DNA of 64,000 nucleotides from contig NZ_JAHKPN010000052.1 of NCBI RefSeq assembly GCF_018860545.1, forward strand, positions 1 to 64,000, read 5' to 3'. Below the pieces are notes generated by a model. It searched no databases. It saw only the letters and a list, made by a program, of their open reading frames with translations, and was not told the origin of the DNA. The DNA comes from Winogradskyella psychrotolerans (GTDB lineage Bacteria > Bacteroidota > Bacteroidia > Flavobacteriales > Flavobacteriaceae). This document shows, one piece after another, positions 46,398 to 55,090 of the stretch (positions are counted from its first letter, which is position 1; each line of letters starts with the position of its first letter). The position numbers were made by a program, and so were the translations under genes.

Positions 46398-47258
46398 TTA
46401 ATCTTTAAATTCATTTGACCTTTCATAATCTTTATAGTCTATTTGGTGGTATTGATTCAGTAATTGTATTTGTTCATCATTATATTCTAAATTCACATAT
46501 GAAGGATGATTCATATCACTTCGAATTGAACCCTGAATTATGGCATCTTTCTGTCTATCAATAAAAAGTAAATACAACCTAAAACATTCCTGTAAATATA
46601 TTTCTAATGTATAAGGGTTTTCGGAATATGGTTTTTCAAAATCAACATATTCTTGAGTAGATGTACTGATGTCTTCAAAAGTTATGTTTACTAAATCTTT
46701 ATCATCATGAACTTCTAAAATTAAACCAGGTAATCCATGAAATTTCCATGGACCAGTTGATACTGGTATTTCATAAGTAAACCAAACTTCATAATTTCGT
46801 CCTCTGAAATTTTCTGTTGTTGCTTTATAACAAAGATACTCTCCAATATTTTTTGTTTCTTCTGTGATTTGCCAATTAAAATCTATATTCTTTTCACTAA
46901 CAATATTAATATAATAGCCATATAGTTGTCTAGATGTGAGCTCTTTGTTATCTATATCTAAATAAAATCGATTTCCAATTTTATCATAATTTCCAAAATG
47001 AGATATGCCGTTAATTCTTCCTGTTCTGTCTTTAACAAATCTACGGAAACCTTCCGCTTCTTCTAAGTGAACATTGTCGTACACAAATAGACTTGTACTG
47101 TCATTATAATATAATTTTGATTTATATGGAAGTCCTTCAGAATAACTATTTAAATTAAGATTAAAGGTATAAGAAACCTGTGTTAACTTTTCATCATTTT
47201 GGCAGTAACTAAAAGCACTTAAAATCGTAATAAATAAAACAAAGCTTTTTTTTAACAT
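46398..47258 (-). CDS. GLPGLI family protein
   Basis: Secreted protein of a Bacteroidota-only family named for the GLPGLI motif; here it is FHGLPGLILEVHD near residue 173. A signal peptide lies at 1-19. 286 aa, beta-rich. Function unknown; T9SS sorting tail is not evident. Convergent with sdaA. Confidence 0.87.
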   Translation of the reverse strand: MLKKSFVLFITILSAFSYCQNDEKLTQVSYTFNLNLNSYSEGLPYKSKLYYNDSTSLFVYDNVHLEEAEGFRRFVKDRTGRINGISHFGNYDKIGNRFYLDIDNKELTSRQLYGYYINIVSEKNIDFNWQITEETKNIGEYLCYKATTENFRGRNYEVWFTYEIPVSTGPWKFHGLPGLILEVHDDKDLVNITFEDISTSTQEYVDFEKPYSENPYTLEIYLQECFRLYLLFIDRQKDAIIQGSIRSDMNHPSYVNLEYNDEQIQLLNQYHQIDYKDYERSNEFKD

Positions 47259-47367
47259 TTGAAATATAATTAGCAGAAATGTTAAGGTAATATATTTTTC
47301 ATTTCAAACATAATTCGGTGTAAACTATTCAATTTTACTATTTTTACATTCAACTAATAAAAACACA

Positions 47368-48186
47368 ATGTCTACAGCAAAAAAAGAATATAAAAGAATC
47401 ACGGTTAAAAGCCTCATAGATATGAAATCTAGAGGTGAAAAAATATCAATGCTTACGGCTTATGATTATACCATGGCTAAAATCGTTGACGGCGCTGGTA
47501 TTGACGTCATTTTGGTCGGTGATTCTGCAAGTAATGTTATGGCAGGGCACGAAACTACATTACCCATTACATTAGATCAGATGATTTATCACGCCTCTTC
47601 TGTTGTAAGAGCTATCGATCGTTCTTTGGTAGTAGTTGATTTACCTTTTGGAAGTTACCAAAGTGACCCGAAAGAAGCCTTGCGTTCTGCCATTAGAATC
47701 ATGAAAGAATCTGGCGGACACGCTGTTAAAATGGAAGGTGGAAAAGAAGTCAAAGAATCTATAAAGCGCATTTTACATGCCGGAATTCCTGTTATGGGTC
47801 ATTTAGGATTGACACCTCAATCTATATACAAATTTGGAACTTATACGGTCAGAGCCAAAGAAGAGCAAGAAGCAGAACAACTAAAGCACGATGCTTTAAT
47901 GCTTGAAAAAGCAGGATGTTTTGGCATTGTTTTAGAAAAAATCCCTGCAGCATTAGCTAAAGAAGTTGCTGAAAGCGTTTCTATTCCTGTCATCGGAATT
48001 GGTGCAGGAGCAGATGTGGATGGCCAAGTTTTAGTATTACACGATATGCTTGGTATGACTCATGAGTTTAATCCTCGTTTTTTACGTCGCTATATGAATC
48101 TTTATGAGGAAATGACAACTGCTATTGGTCAATATGTAGATGATGTGAAGTCTGAAGATTTTCCTAATGATGAGGAACAATATTAA
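47368..48186 (+). CDS. panB: 3-Methyl-2-oxobutanoate hydroxymethyltransferase (PanB)
   Basis: Makes ketopantoate for pantothenate and CoA synthesis. [19 protein letters not shown] near residue 30, [16 protein letters not shown] near 49 (metal Asp), the later metal-binding [11 protein letters not shown] near 90, and [11 protein letters not shown] near 145 mark the TIM barrel. 272 aa is normal. It has no other pan gene near it. The inverted-repeat array begins 10 nt after its stop. Confidence 0.95.
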   Translation: MSTAKKEYKRITVKSLIDMKSRGEKISMLTAYDYTMAKIVDGAGIDVILVGDSASNVMAGHETTLPITLDQMIYHASSVVRAIDRSLVVVDLPFGSYQSDPKEALRSAIRIMKESGGHAVKMEGGKEVKESIKRILHAGIPVMGHLGLTPQSIYKFGTYTVRAKEEQEAEQLKHDALMLEKAGCFGIVLEKIPAALAKEVAESVSIPVIGIGAGADVDGQVLVLHDMLGMTHEFNPRFLRRYMNLYEEMTTAIGQYVDDVKSEDFPNDEEQY

Positions 48187-48195
48187 TATAGATTG

Positions 48196-48275
48196 TTGGA
48201 TCTTTGGATTATTGGATTATTGGATTGTTGGATTATTGGATTGTTGGATTATTGGATTGTTGGATTGTTGGATAA
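48196..48275 (+). repeat. Tandem array of ten 8-bp units, left flank of the four-helix-bundle gene
   Basis: Ten 8-bp units of consensus TTGGATTR (first TTGGATCT, last TTGGATAA, the rest TTGGATTA or TTGGATTG) run without gap. The same type of unit occurs inverted at 48694-48749, on the other side of the four-helix-bundle gene, so the arrays could pair in RNA. Confidence 0.92.
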
Positions 48276-48344
48276 GTTGATTAAAATGAGATTACCAAAA
48301 ACTTAAATATTAGTAATTACTTGTCAATTAATAGTTGAAAAACA

Positions 48345-48695
48345 ATGCATCGATTTAAAGATTTAGAAATTTGGAAAAAAAGCAGACTATTTTGTACTTC
48401 AATTTACGAAATCACATCTAAATTCCCTGATTCTGAAAGATTTGGACTCACCAACCAATTAAGAAGAGCTTCTGTCTCTATACCTTCTAATATTGCAGAA
48501 GGCTCATCAAGAAGTTCTAATAAGGATTTCTCGAGATTTCTTCAAATTACCCTTGGCTCTGCATATGAAATTGAAACACAATTATTAATTGCATTTGATT
48601 TAAAATTTATAAGCAATCAAGAACTAAACGATTTACTAAAAGAACTTGAATCCATTATTAAAATGACCTCAAAATTTAAATCTACACTCAATTGA
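48345..48695 (+). CDS. Four-helix bundle protein (23S rRNA intervening-sequence / S23 family)
   Basis: A 116-aa all-helical protein of the IVS/S23 type (FKDLEIWKKSRLF at the N-terminus, LTNQLRRASVSIPSNIAEGSS near residue 35, shown in part, and LLKELESIIKMTSK near 95). In some bacteria this gene sits inside 23S rRNA within an inserted, RNase-III-removed sequence; here it is free in the chromosome, but bracketed by inverted repeat arrays. RNA binding is inferred. Related in fold to the avd protein of diversity-generating retroelements, but no reverse transcriptase or variable repeat is here. Confidence 0.9.
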   Translation: MHRFKDLEIWKKSRLFCTSIYEITSKFPDSERFGLTNQLRRASVSIPSNIAEGSSRSSNKDFSRFLQITLGSAYEIETQLLIAFDLKFISNQELNDLLKELESIIKMTSKFKSTLN

Positions 48696-48749
48696 ATTCA
48701 AAGATCCAAAGATCTAAAAGTCTAAAGATCTAATAATCCAATAATCCAA
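48694..48749 (-). repeat. Inverted array of seven 8-bp units, right flank
   Basis: Seven 8-bp units on the minus strand, in order TTGGATTA, TTGGATTA, TTAGATCT, TTAGACTT, TTAGATCT, TTGGATCT, TTGAATTC. They are inverted relative to the left array (48196-48275) and start at the end of the four-helix-bundle gene. The next gene begins 2 nt further on. Confidence 0.9.
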
Positions 48750-48750
48750 C

Positions 48751-49452
48751 ATGTCTAAGAAAATCTTATCAAATAAAAACAACCTACAAGTTATTCACGA
48801 GGATAATCACATCATTGTGATTAACAAACGTGCTGGTGATATAGTGCAAGGTGACAAAACAGGAGATAAACCGCTGAGTGAAGTGGTTAAGTCGTATTTA
48901 AAGGACAAATATAATAAAGAAGGGAATGTTTATCTAGGTGTAGTACATCGTTTAGATCGACCAACCACAGGTAATGTTATGTTTTCAAAAACAAGCAAAG
49001 CTTTACCTCGACTTAATAAATTATTTGCAGAAAAAACTGCCAAGAAAACCTATTGGGCATTAGTAAAGCAACAGCCACCAAAAACTGAAGATACGCTTGT
49101 GCATTGGCTAAAAAAGAATCCTAAAAACAATAAATCTACCGCATATATTAAAGAAGTTGAAGGCAGCAAAAAAGGAATTCTGCATTATAAAGTCATCCAA
49201 AAACTTGATAACTTTTATTTACTTGAAATTGATTTAGAAACCGGAAGGCATCACCAAATTCGGGTGCAATTAGCCTCCATCGGCTGTCCCATAAAAGGGG
49301 ATTTAAAATATGGGTTTGATCGCAGTAATAAAGATGCTAGCATTAGTTTACATGCTAGAACCTTACGTTTTGTACATCCTGTAAAAAAAGAAGAGGTATT
49401 TATTACCGCACCATTACCAAACGATCCACTTTGGAATGCCTGCAATGTTTAG
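48751..49452 (+). CDS. RluA-family RNA pseudouridine synthase (paralogue 2)
   Basis: Catalytic motif LGVVHRLDRPTTGNVMF near residue 67-85 (Asp of HRLD), with GRHHQIRVQLASIGCPIKGD near 165. 233 aa, no S4 domain. The ATG is 1 nt after the repeat array, so its leader and ribosome site fall within or before the array. Overlaps the convergent kinase gene by 4 nt. Substrate RNA is unknown. Confidence 0.88.
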   Translation: MSKKILSNKNNLQVIHEDNHIIVINKRAGDIVQGDKTGDKPLSEVVKSYLKDKYNKEGNVYLGVVHRLDRPTTGNVMFSKTSKALPRLNKLFAEKTAKKTYWALVKQQPPKTEDTLVHWLKKNPKNNKSTAYIKEVEGSKKGILHYKVIQKLDNFYLLEIDLETGRHHQIRVQLASIGCPIKGDLKYGFDRSNKDASISLHARTLRFVHPVKKEEVFITAPLPNDPLWNACNV

Positions 49453-50315
49453 GTAGTTTTGTAGGGATATTTCAAGGACAAACTAGTACCCTTTTCAATT
49501 TGTGACTCCAAAAGAAGTATTGCATTTAATAATTCTGCTCTTTTCCCCATATTAATAAGTCCAGAACCCTTTTCAGCTTTACTAACATCAAAACCTTTAC
49601 CATCATCCTCAGCTTTGATGTTTAAGACGTCCTCTTTATACTCTAAAGATACTCGCAAGTGCTCAGCTTCAGCATATTTTAGGGTGTTTGAAAAAAATTC
49701 TTGAAGAATTCTAAATAAGATAATTTCATCTTTTTTATTCTCAAAATTTACCTTCTCTCCTGTTATTGATAATGTAGAATCAATAAGCCCCGATTTATTT
49801 AAGCGGACCACTTCATTTTTTAAGGTTGCCTCAAAACCTAAATTAAAGATGACATCGCTATTTAGTGATCTAGATAACGCTCTTACTTCATCTAATGTGT
49901 TTTTTAGAGTTTCTGCCGCATTATTAACTTTAGTCTTAGCTTCGTTATTCACAGCGGTTAAAGCCGCATTCATTTGCATTGTAGACATCACGAGCATTTG
50001 CCCAATATTGTCATGCAATTCTCTACCAACATGTTTTAAGGTTTCTTCCTGAATTTCTTGTTGCGTCTTTAACAACTCTTCATCAAATCGTTGCTGCTGT
50101 TCAGCATTTCTTAATAAAAGCTGATTTTTCCGTTTTTGGTAAAAGACAAAAAAGAGAATGACTAATGAGCATATAATGATTAATACAATAATCATATATA
50201 TAATTAAATTCCGTTCTGCCTGAGTACTAATTATTGGGCCTTTGGCTTGCAAAATAGCAACGCAGCTGATAACGTCATATAAAGAAAAATGTTTAATGAT
50301 AAGTGAATTTTCCAT
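49449..50315 (-). CDS. Single-TM sensor histidine kinase (HisKA_3 / NarX type)
   Basis: N-terminal TM at about 37-58 (start from 50315), then a coiled linker, dimerisation/phospho-acceptor helix HVGRELHDNIGQMLVM near residue 93 (His in RELHDN), and HATPase_c with FFSNTLKYAEAEHL near 215 and DDGKGFD and GSGLINMGKRAELL near 240-265. The 50315 ATG makes an 85-nt overlap with the preceding gene; TTG at 50252 or ATG at 50195 (Met 41, which begins right at the TM) are better candidates. No partner response regulator is in the locus. Confidence 0.8.
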   Translation of the reverse strand: MENSLIIKHFSLYDVISCVAILQAKGPIISTQAERNLIIYMIIVLIIICSLVILFFVFYQKRKNQLLLRNAEQQQRFDEELLKTQQEIQEETLKHVGRELHDNIGQMLVMSTMQMNAALTAVNNEAKTKVNNAAETLKNTLDEVRALSRSLNSDVIFNLGFEATLKNEVVRLNKSGLIDSTLSITGEKVNFENKKDEIILFRILQEFFSNTLKYAEAEHLRVSLEYKEDVLNIKAEDDGKGFDVSKAEKGSGLINMGKRAELLNAILLLESQIEKGTSLSLKYPYKTT

Positions 50316-50932
50316 TTAAAAAGTACATAAGCCCAGTCGTCTTCCAAAAAATATGATTCAAAAAACTCTAATGGGATAACTATTAGAATCCAAATAAAAA
50401 AAATAGCATTAAAATAAAAATACATGGATTTATAGAACAAAACTATTTTCTCCGATGCTAAGGTCTCAAAAAAGTAAATGATTATGGATAAAATCACGAT
50501 CCATAAGCTAGCAATACTTATAAATTCATCGGAAACAAATAAGTTTTCAAATTTAAATATGATATATAATATAACTTGCAACAGATAGATATAAAAACCA
50601 TATTTAATAATTTGCTTAAACCGAACCGTTTTAACGATTTTATAATTCACAAAAACCATGATGAACGCTAAACCAATCCACCAAAATAAAGTGTACCACC
50701 AATAATTACTTTCAATCAAAGTACCTTCAATGAGATGAAAATAACCTATATCCCTTAAGTAACTTGGATAACCGCCAATTAAATCTACAAAAAATGCATA
50801 TACTAAAAAGTAAATGATATACTTAACTGGTGTGTATTTAAATTTTTTAAAAGAAATTACACCAATAATTGCGGCAAATAATTCTACCAAAGACGTAATT
50901 AAACTATAATTTTCTTTAAGAAAATCATCCAT
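50231..50932 (-). CDS. Multi-pass membrane protein, unknown function
   Basis: A 233-aa protein with about seven hydrophobic segments and few charges. No family is recognised. It is encoded between a small TM-anchored protein (upstream, 8-nt gap) and the histidine kinase, with overlap into the kinase frame, so it may act as the sensory or membrane component for it. Confidence 0.7.
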   Translation of the reverse strand: MDDFLKENYSLITSLVELFAAIIGVISFKKFKYTPVKYIIYFLVYAFFVDLIGGYPSYLRDIGYFHLIEGTLIESNYWWYTLFWWIGLAFIMVFVNYKIVKTVRFKQIIKYGFYIYLLQVILYIIFKFENLFVSDEFISIASLWIVILSIIIYFFETLASEKIVLFYKSMYFYFNAIFFIWILIVIPLEFFESYFLEDDWAYVLFKWKIHLSLNIFLYMTLSAALLFCKPKAQ

Positions 50933-50940
50933 AAAAAATA

Positions 50941-51453
50941 CTATTGAGGATAATTTGCGCCTGGTGGCATGCCTTCCTTACCAAAATTTAAACCATCGGA
51001 ATCCTCTAGGTCATTGCCTCCATCTTGCGTAGCTATAAAACCACCTTCAGAGGTGTTCTTGTAGCCTGTAGGCACAAACAGTAATGTGGTTAAACCTACA
51101 GATTCTTCAGTATCTGGATGCGCACCTAAATACAAACGTAATCCATCTAGTGTATTTCCATTGTCTAAGGCCTGCTGCTTTGCATAAGCTATATAATTCT
51201 CTATATCTTCTATTTTATACCAAGATGATCTGTTATCTCCTGTTTTAGAATTTTTAAATAACGAATCATTTATAATCTCATAACGCTCATTATAAGCTTG
51301 GTCTAATGTTTTAATTTCTTCAGGTGTAATTATACCTGATGGTGGCTTAATTGTTGGCGGTTTTGTTGACATATCTTGGTTATTGTTTAAATAGTAATAC
51401 ATAGCTAGTGCTCCCAATAAAATTCCTAGAATAAGTGATCCGAATTTTTTCAT
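50941..51453 (-). CDS. Membrane-anchored hypothetical protein, 170 aa
   Basis: N-terminal TM at residues 5-22 (GSLILGILLGALAMYYYL), then a linker and a soluble domain with an Asp/Gly-rich C-terminus (GGNDLEDSDGLNFGKEGMPPG). First gene of the presumed kinase locus. No recognised domain; it is probably periplasmic. Confidence 0.7.
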   Translation of the reverse strand: MKKFGSLILGILLGALAMYYYLNNNQDMSTKPPTIKPPSGIITPEEIKTLDQAYNERYEIINDSLFKNSKTGDNRSSWYKIEDIENYIAYAKQQALDNGNTLDGLRLYLGAHPDTEESVGLTTLLFVPTGYKNTSEGGFIATQDGGNDLEDSDGLNFGKEGMPPGANYPQ

Positions 51454-51537
51454 GATAATTAGTTGATTTTGTAAATAGTGGGTGTAAATTATTACTTTTA
51501 TCTAACATAAAAAATTTATATCAAACGTTTTCGTACT

Positions 51538-52389
51538 TTAAAATTCACGTCGTCTTAGTGTTAGGTTATTACCAGTAGTTTTCTGACTCAGCATATTGAC
51601 CGATTTTTCAGTTAATTGCAACACTCTAGGATAACCTCCAGTGGTTTGACAATCTCGCATTAAAACGATAAGTTGTCCTGATGGAGTTAGCTGCACCGTT
51701 CCTGGTAATACAGGAGATGTCAATACAGATTCTAAATCATTATGAACTAAAGGCTCTAGCTGATATGCCATACGATTGTTATATTTTGAAACTTGAAACG
51801 TACTACTAAAAAGCATATTTTTCTGGTATTTAGCGAGTTGATCAAATTCTGGCCCTTTCATAACATCCAAAGTGTCCTCATTCAAATACAAGTTATCAAA
51901 CTTTAGCTTTGCGTTTTTAGGAATTATAACATTTGAAGCATTACTCATTTCTAAATAGTCCCCTTTTTGAATTCTGAAGTTATCTGTTATCCCTTTTAGC
52001 ATACTTCTACTACCTAGCACCATTTCGGTTAAAACACCACCTTTTACAGCCAAATACGTTCTAAAACCATTAGTTAATTTTCCAAAAGTCAGCATATCGT
52101 TCACATTCACAATAATAGATTTAAACATGACGATGGGTTTACCATTCAATTTAGGACGCATATTAGCACCAGTAACAGCTATCGTTGTAGCTTCTAAAAA
52201 TAGTAAATCAGCACCTGTCATTGTCATTTCTATAACTGCTGCATCTTTAGGATTACCAAGAAGCGCATTTGCGAATTGACTAGAATACGCATCCATAGCA
52301 CCAGAACATGGAACCCCATAATTTAGATACCCTAAACGCCCTTGATCTTGAATCGTGGAATAGAATCCTGTTTTTAAAACCTTAATCAT
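51538..52389 (-). CDS. pxpC: 5-Oxoprolinase subunit PxpC (biotin-dependent carboxyltransferase family)
   Basis: Third subunit of the ATP-dependent bacterial 5-oxoprolinase. 283 aa with STIQDQGRLGYLNYGVPCSGAMD near residue 10 (shown partly as QDQGRLGYLNYG), GSRSMLKG near 122 and a C-terminal PVLPGTVQLTPSGQLIVL region. Overlaps pxpB by 8 nt. Last gene of the operon. Confidence 0.9.
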   Translation of the reverse strand: MIKVLKTGFYSTIQDQGRLGYLNYGVPCSGAMDAYSSQFANALLGNPKDAAVIEMTMTGADLLFLEATTIAVTGANMRPKLNGKPIVMFKSIIVNVNDMLTFGKLTNGFRTYLAVKGGVLTEMVLGSRSMLKGITDNFRIQKGDYLEMSNASNVIIPKNAKLKFDNLYLNEDTLDVMKGPEFDQLAKYQKNMLFSSTFQVSKYNNRMAYQLEPLVHNDLESVLTSPVLPGTVQLTPSGQLIVLMRDCQTTGGYPRVLQLTEKSVNMLSQKTTGNNLTLRRREF

Positions 52390-53113
52390 GTAATTCTAAG
52401 GTTTTGAAATCAAAGTTTTGATTGTTGACTTCGGATTTTATATTTTGATATTCTGATTTTGAAATCGGATGAAATTTTACTTGATCTCCTGCTTTTATAA
52501 AACACGGTGGATGTTGTTTTGGATTAAATAATTCAATGGGAGAATTTCCTATAATATGCCAACCTCCTGGACTGTCTTGTGGATAGATTCCGGTCTGTTG
52601 TCCACCGATGCCAACGGCCCCTTTTTTCACCTTCAGGTTAGGTATCGTTTTTCGGTCTAAATGCAAGCTTGAATTAAGTCCACCTAAGTATAAAAATCCC
52701 GGTAAAAAACCAATAAAATATACCGTATAAATCGTTTCAGAATGTAACCTTACAACAGCATCTTTTGAAAGGTTTTTTACTTTAGAAAAATCATCCAAAT
52801 CCATTGCAAATTCTTCATCATAGCAAACAGGTATTCTAAATGTTTTAGAATTTGTTTTTTTGACATCTCTTTGAATTGAATATAGTTTCTTCAAGTCCAA
52901 AATTCTATCATTGACATTATCAATAGTTATTACGTAAACAATTAATATTGAGCTATATGAAGAAATTACTTCAACTGATTGTTTAGGGTATTTATTTTCA
53001 ATCACTTCTTTAAAAACTAAAACATCTTGGAGTATGTTTTCATTAATATCCGCTGGCCATTCTATTAAAATAGAACGCTCATTGTATTGCGAATATCGAA
53101 GTTGAAAGCTCAT
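52382..53113 (-). CDS. pxpB: 5-Oxoprolinase subunit PxpB (KipI-like)
   Basis: 243 aa, cyclophilin-like fold with GFLPGFLYLGGL near residue 137 and GGWHIIGNSPIELF near 180, plus the IPVCYDEEFAMDL near 100. Works with PxpA and PxpC. B. subtilis KipI relatives regulate sporulation kinase, but the operon here is catabolic. Confidence 0.9.
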   Translation of the reverse strand: MSFQLRYSQYNERSILIEWPADINENILQDVLVFKEVIENKYPKQSVEVISSYSSILIVYVITIDNVNDRILDLKKLYSIQRDVKKTNSKTFRIPVCYDEEFAMDLDDFSKVKNLSKDAVVRLHSETIYTVYFIGFLPGFLYLGGLNSSLHLDRKTIPNLKVKKGAVGIGGQQTGIYPQDSPGGWHIIGNSPIELFNPKQHPPCFIKAGDQVKFHPISKSEYQNIKSEVNNQNFDFKTLELHD

Positions 53114-53128
53114 GATTTTTTATTGAAT

Positions 53129-53863
53129 TTAAAAATTGTTTTTCTTTAAATTATCAGATAAAAACCTTAAAATTTCAATGGCATTATCTGTATCTCCATG
53201 CACACAAAATGTTGATGCTTTAAGTGGCACTTCTACTCCACTTACGGACGTCACTTTTTGATGTTTTATCATGTTCAAAACATGATTCAAAACAGCCTCC
53301 TTTTCATGTAAAACAGCATCATTACTTTTTCGAGAAACCAATGATAAATCTTCGTTATAATTTCGGTCTGCGAATGCTTCAAACACAACTTCAACATGGT
53401 CTTTTTTTGCTCGTTTAGCGATCACAGAATTATAAGGTGCATATAACTTAACTGAAGAAGAAAGACTCTTAATGACTTCAATAATCACTCCTGCTGTTTT
53501 TTCATCTTTAGCAGCTAAATTATAAAGTGCTCCGTGAGGTTTTATATGATGTAAAACTGCATTTTCATGATGCAAAACAGTTTGCAAAGCACTTATTTGA
53601 TCTTTTAGGCTCGCATATAAATCTGAATCCGAAAGCTCCATAAGCACTCTTCCAAAATTCAATTTATCTGGAAACGAAGGATGTGCACCAATTTTCACCT
53701 TATAACGCATAGCAAGCTTTACAATAGAGGTCATGCTCTCCAAATCACCTGCATGACCACCACAAGCTATATTACAAGACGACAAAAACGGCATAAGCTC
53801 CGCCTCGTTACCTATACCCTCTCCTACATCTGCATTAAGATCTATTTGTAACTTATTCTTCAT
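53129..53863 (-). CDS. pxpA: 5-Oxoprolinase subunit PxpA (LamB/YcsF)
   Basis: 244 aa, with DLNADVGEG near residue 7 and SCNIACGGHAGD near 29 and LHHIKPHGALYN near 106, the LamB/YcsF signature with metal-binding Asp/His. Hydrolyses 5-oxoproline (pyroglutamate) to glutamate with ATP. Follows the Nramp-like gene by 3 nt. Confidence 0.92.
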   Translation of the reverse strand: MKNKLQIDLNADVGEGIGNEAELMPFLSSCNIACGGHAGDLESMTSIVKLAMRYKVKIGAHPSFPDKLNFGRVLMELSDSDLYASLKDQISALQTVLHHENAVLHHIKPHGALYNLAAKDEKTAGVIIEVIKSLSSSVKLYAPYNSVIAKRAKKDHVEVVFEAFADRNYNEDLSLVSRKSNDAVLHEKEAVLNHVLNMIKHQKVTSVSGVEVPLKASTFCVHGDTDNAIEILRFLSDNLKKNNF

Positions 53864-53866
53864 TTT

Positions 53867-55090
53867 TTAGATCACATTAAATACACTTAAAACACCTTTC
53901 AGACCTAAAAATATAGTAATTACGACTATAATAAGTCCTAACACATTTTGAAGTTTCGAATTGACATTAACTCCTAAAACGGATGATTTATTCATTACCC
54001 ACAATAAAAATCCTGCAATAACAGGTAATAGTAAACCATTAGTGACTTGAGCAAACTTTATGATTTCAATAGATTTAAATCCACTACTAGAAAACACAAC
54101 TCCCAATACCACGATAATCATCCAAACAGATTTAAACTTTTTAGATTTTAAATCTGGCTCCCATCCTAAACATCCGCTAGCTACAAATGCAGCCGCCAAA
54201 GGCGCCGTAATCGCACTCGTAATTCCCGCAGCAAACAAACCGATGGCTAAAAAGTATTTTGCAAAACTCCCAAATAAAGGCTCTAATCCTAAAGCCAAAT
54301 CCGACGTATTAGTAATAGGTTGTTTTTGAATGGCTGATGCCGCAATGATAATACACATAGAAACCGTTCCGCCTAGAATCACAGCAACCATAGTGTCTTT
54401 CCTTGCTAATGGCAAGTCATCTTTATATTTCCATTTGGTCTTCGCTAAAGATGCATGTAAAAAGAGATTGTACGGCACAACAGTGGTCCCGATTAATGCA
54501 ATAATCGTTAAAATACTACCTTCTGGAGCCACGGGAATCATGATGCCTTTTAGGATTTCTAAAAGATTAGGCTTTGTAAGAATTGCCGTCGTTATAAACG
54601 CGAAACTCATAAGAATCACTAAAAACACAAAGGTTTTTTCTAAAACTTTATAATTTCCGATATAAAGTAACACAAAAGCAATGGCACCTATAATTAAACT
54701 CATGATATTGAAATCCAACTGACCAACTTCCCAAATCACATTTCCAACAATGGCCTCCATTCCTAAAGCACCTCCACTAATGTTTCCGGCTTCGTAGGCC
54801 GCATTCCCAATAACAATAGCACTGATTATTAGAAGTACAGCTACACTTTTTACAATTGGATGTTTAATTTCTTCTCTAATAATTTCAGACAAGCCTTTTT
54901 GAGACACGATTCCCAATCGCGCTGCCATTTCTTGTAATATTACCGTCGCAAAAATAGATAAGGCCATGGCCCACAACAATGCGAAACCAAAATTAACTCC
55001 CGCTAACGTGCAAACCGTCACGGTTCCTGGACCAATAAAAGCGGCTGCGACTAAAGGTCCTGGACCAATATTCTTGAAGAATTTCTTCAT
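53867..55090 (-). CDS. Nramp-family transporter homologue, atypical metal site
   Basis: 407 aa with about 11 TM segments. The family TM1 is FIGPGTVTVCTLAGVNFG, where canonical Nramp has GPG...DPGN; the TM6 is TTVVPYNLFLHASL where canonical has MPHNLFLH. Both metal-ligand motifs are thus altered (no DPGN; M and H of MPH replaced). It lies in the pxp operon next to PxpA, the same association as B. subtilis ycsG with ycsF. It may carry 5-oxoproline or another organic anion instead of a metal; this is inference. It overlaps DUF2891 by 4 nt (ATGA). Confidence 0.85.
   Translation of the reverse strand: MKKFFKNIGPGPLVAAAFIGPGTVTVCTLAGVNFGFALLWAMALSIFATVILQEMAARLGIVSQKGLSEIIREEIKHPIVKSVAVLLIISAIVIGNAAYEAGNISGGALGMEAIVGNVIWEVGQLDFNIMSLIIGAIAFVLLYIGNYKVLEKTFVFLVILMSFAFITTAILTKPNLLEILKGIMIPVAPEGSILTIIALIGTTVVPYNLFLHASLAKTKWKYKDDLPLARKDTMVAVILGGTVSMCIIIAASAIQKQPITNTSDLALGLEPLFGSFAKYFLAIGLFAAGITSAITAPLAAAFVASGCLGWEPDLKSKKFKSVWMIIVVLGVVFSSSGFKSIEIIKFAQVTNGLLLPVIAGFLLWVMNKSSVLGVNVNSKLQNVLGLIIVVITIFLGLKGVLSVFNVI

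Noticed and set aside
48196-48275. CRISPR-like tandem repeats
   Set aside because: The unit is 8 bp with no spacers, so it is a simple tandem repeat, not a CRISPR array, and no cas genes are near.
48345-48695. Diversity-generating retroelement (avd-like four-helix bundle)
   Set aside because: No reverse transcriptase, template repeat or variable repeat is found in the window, and the protein fits the S23/IVS group better.
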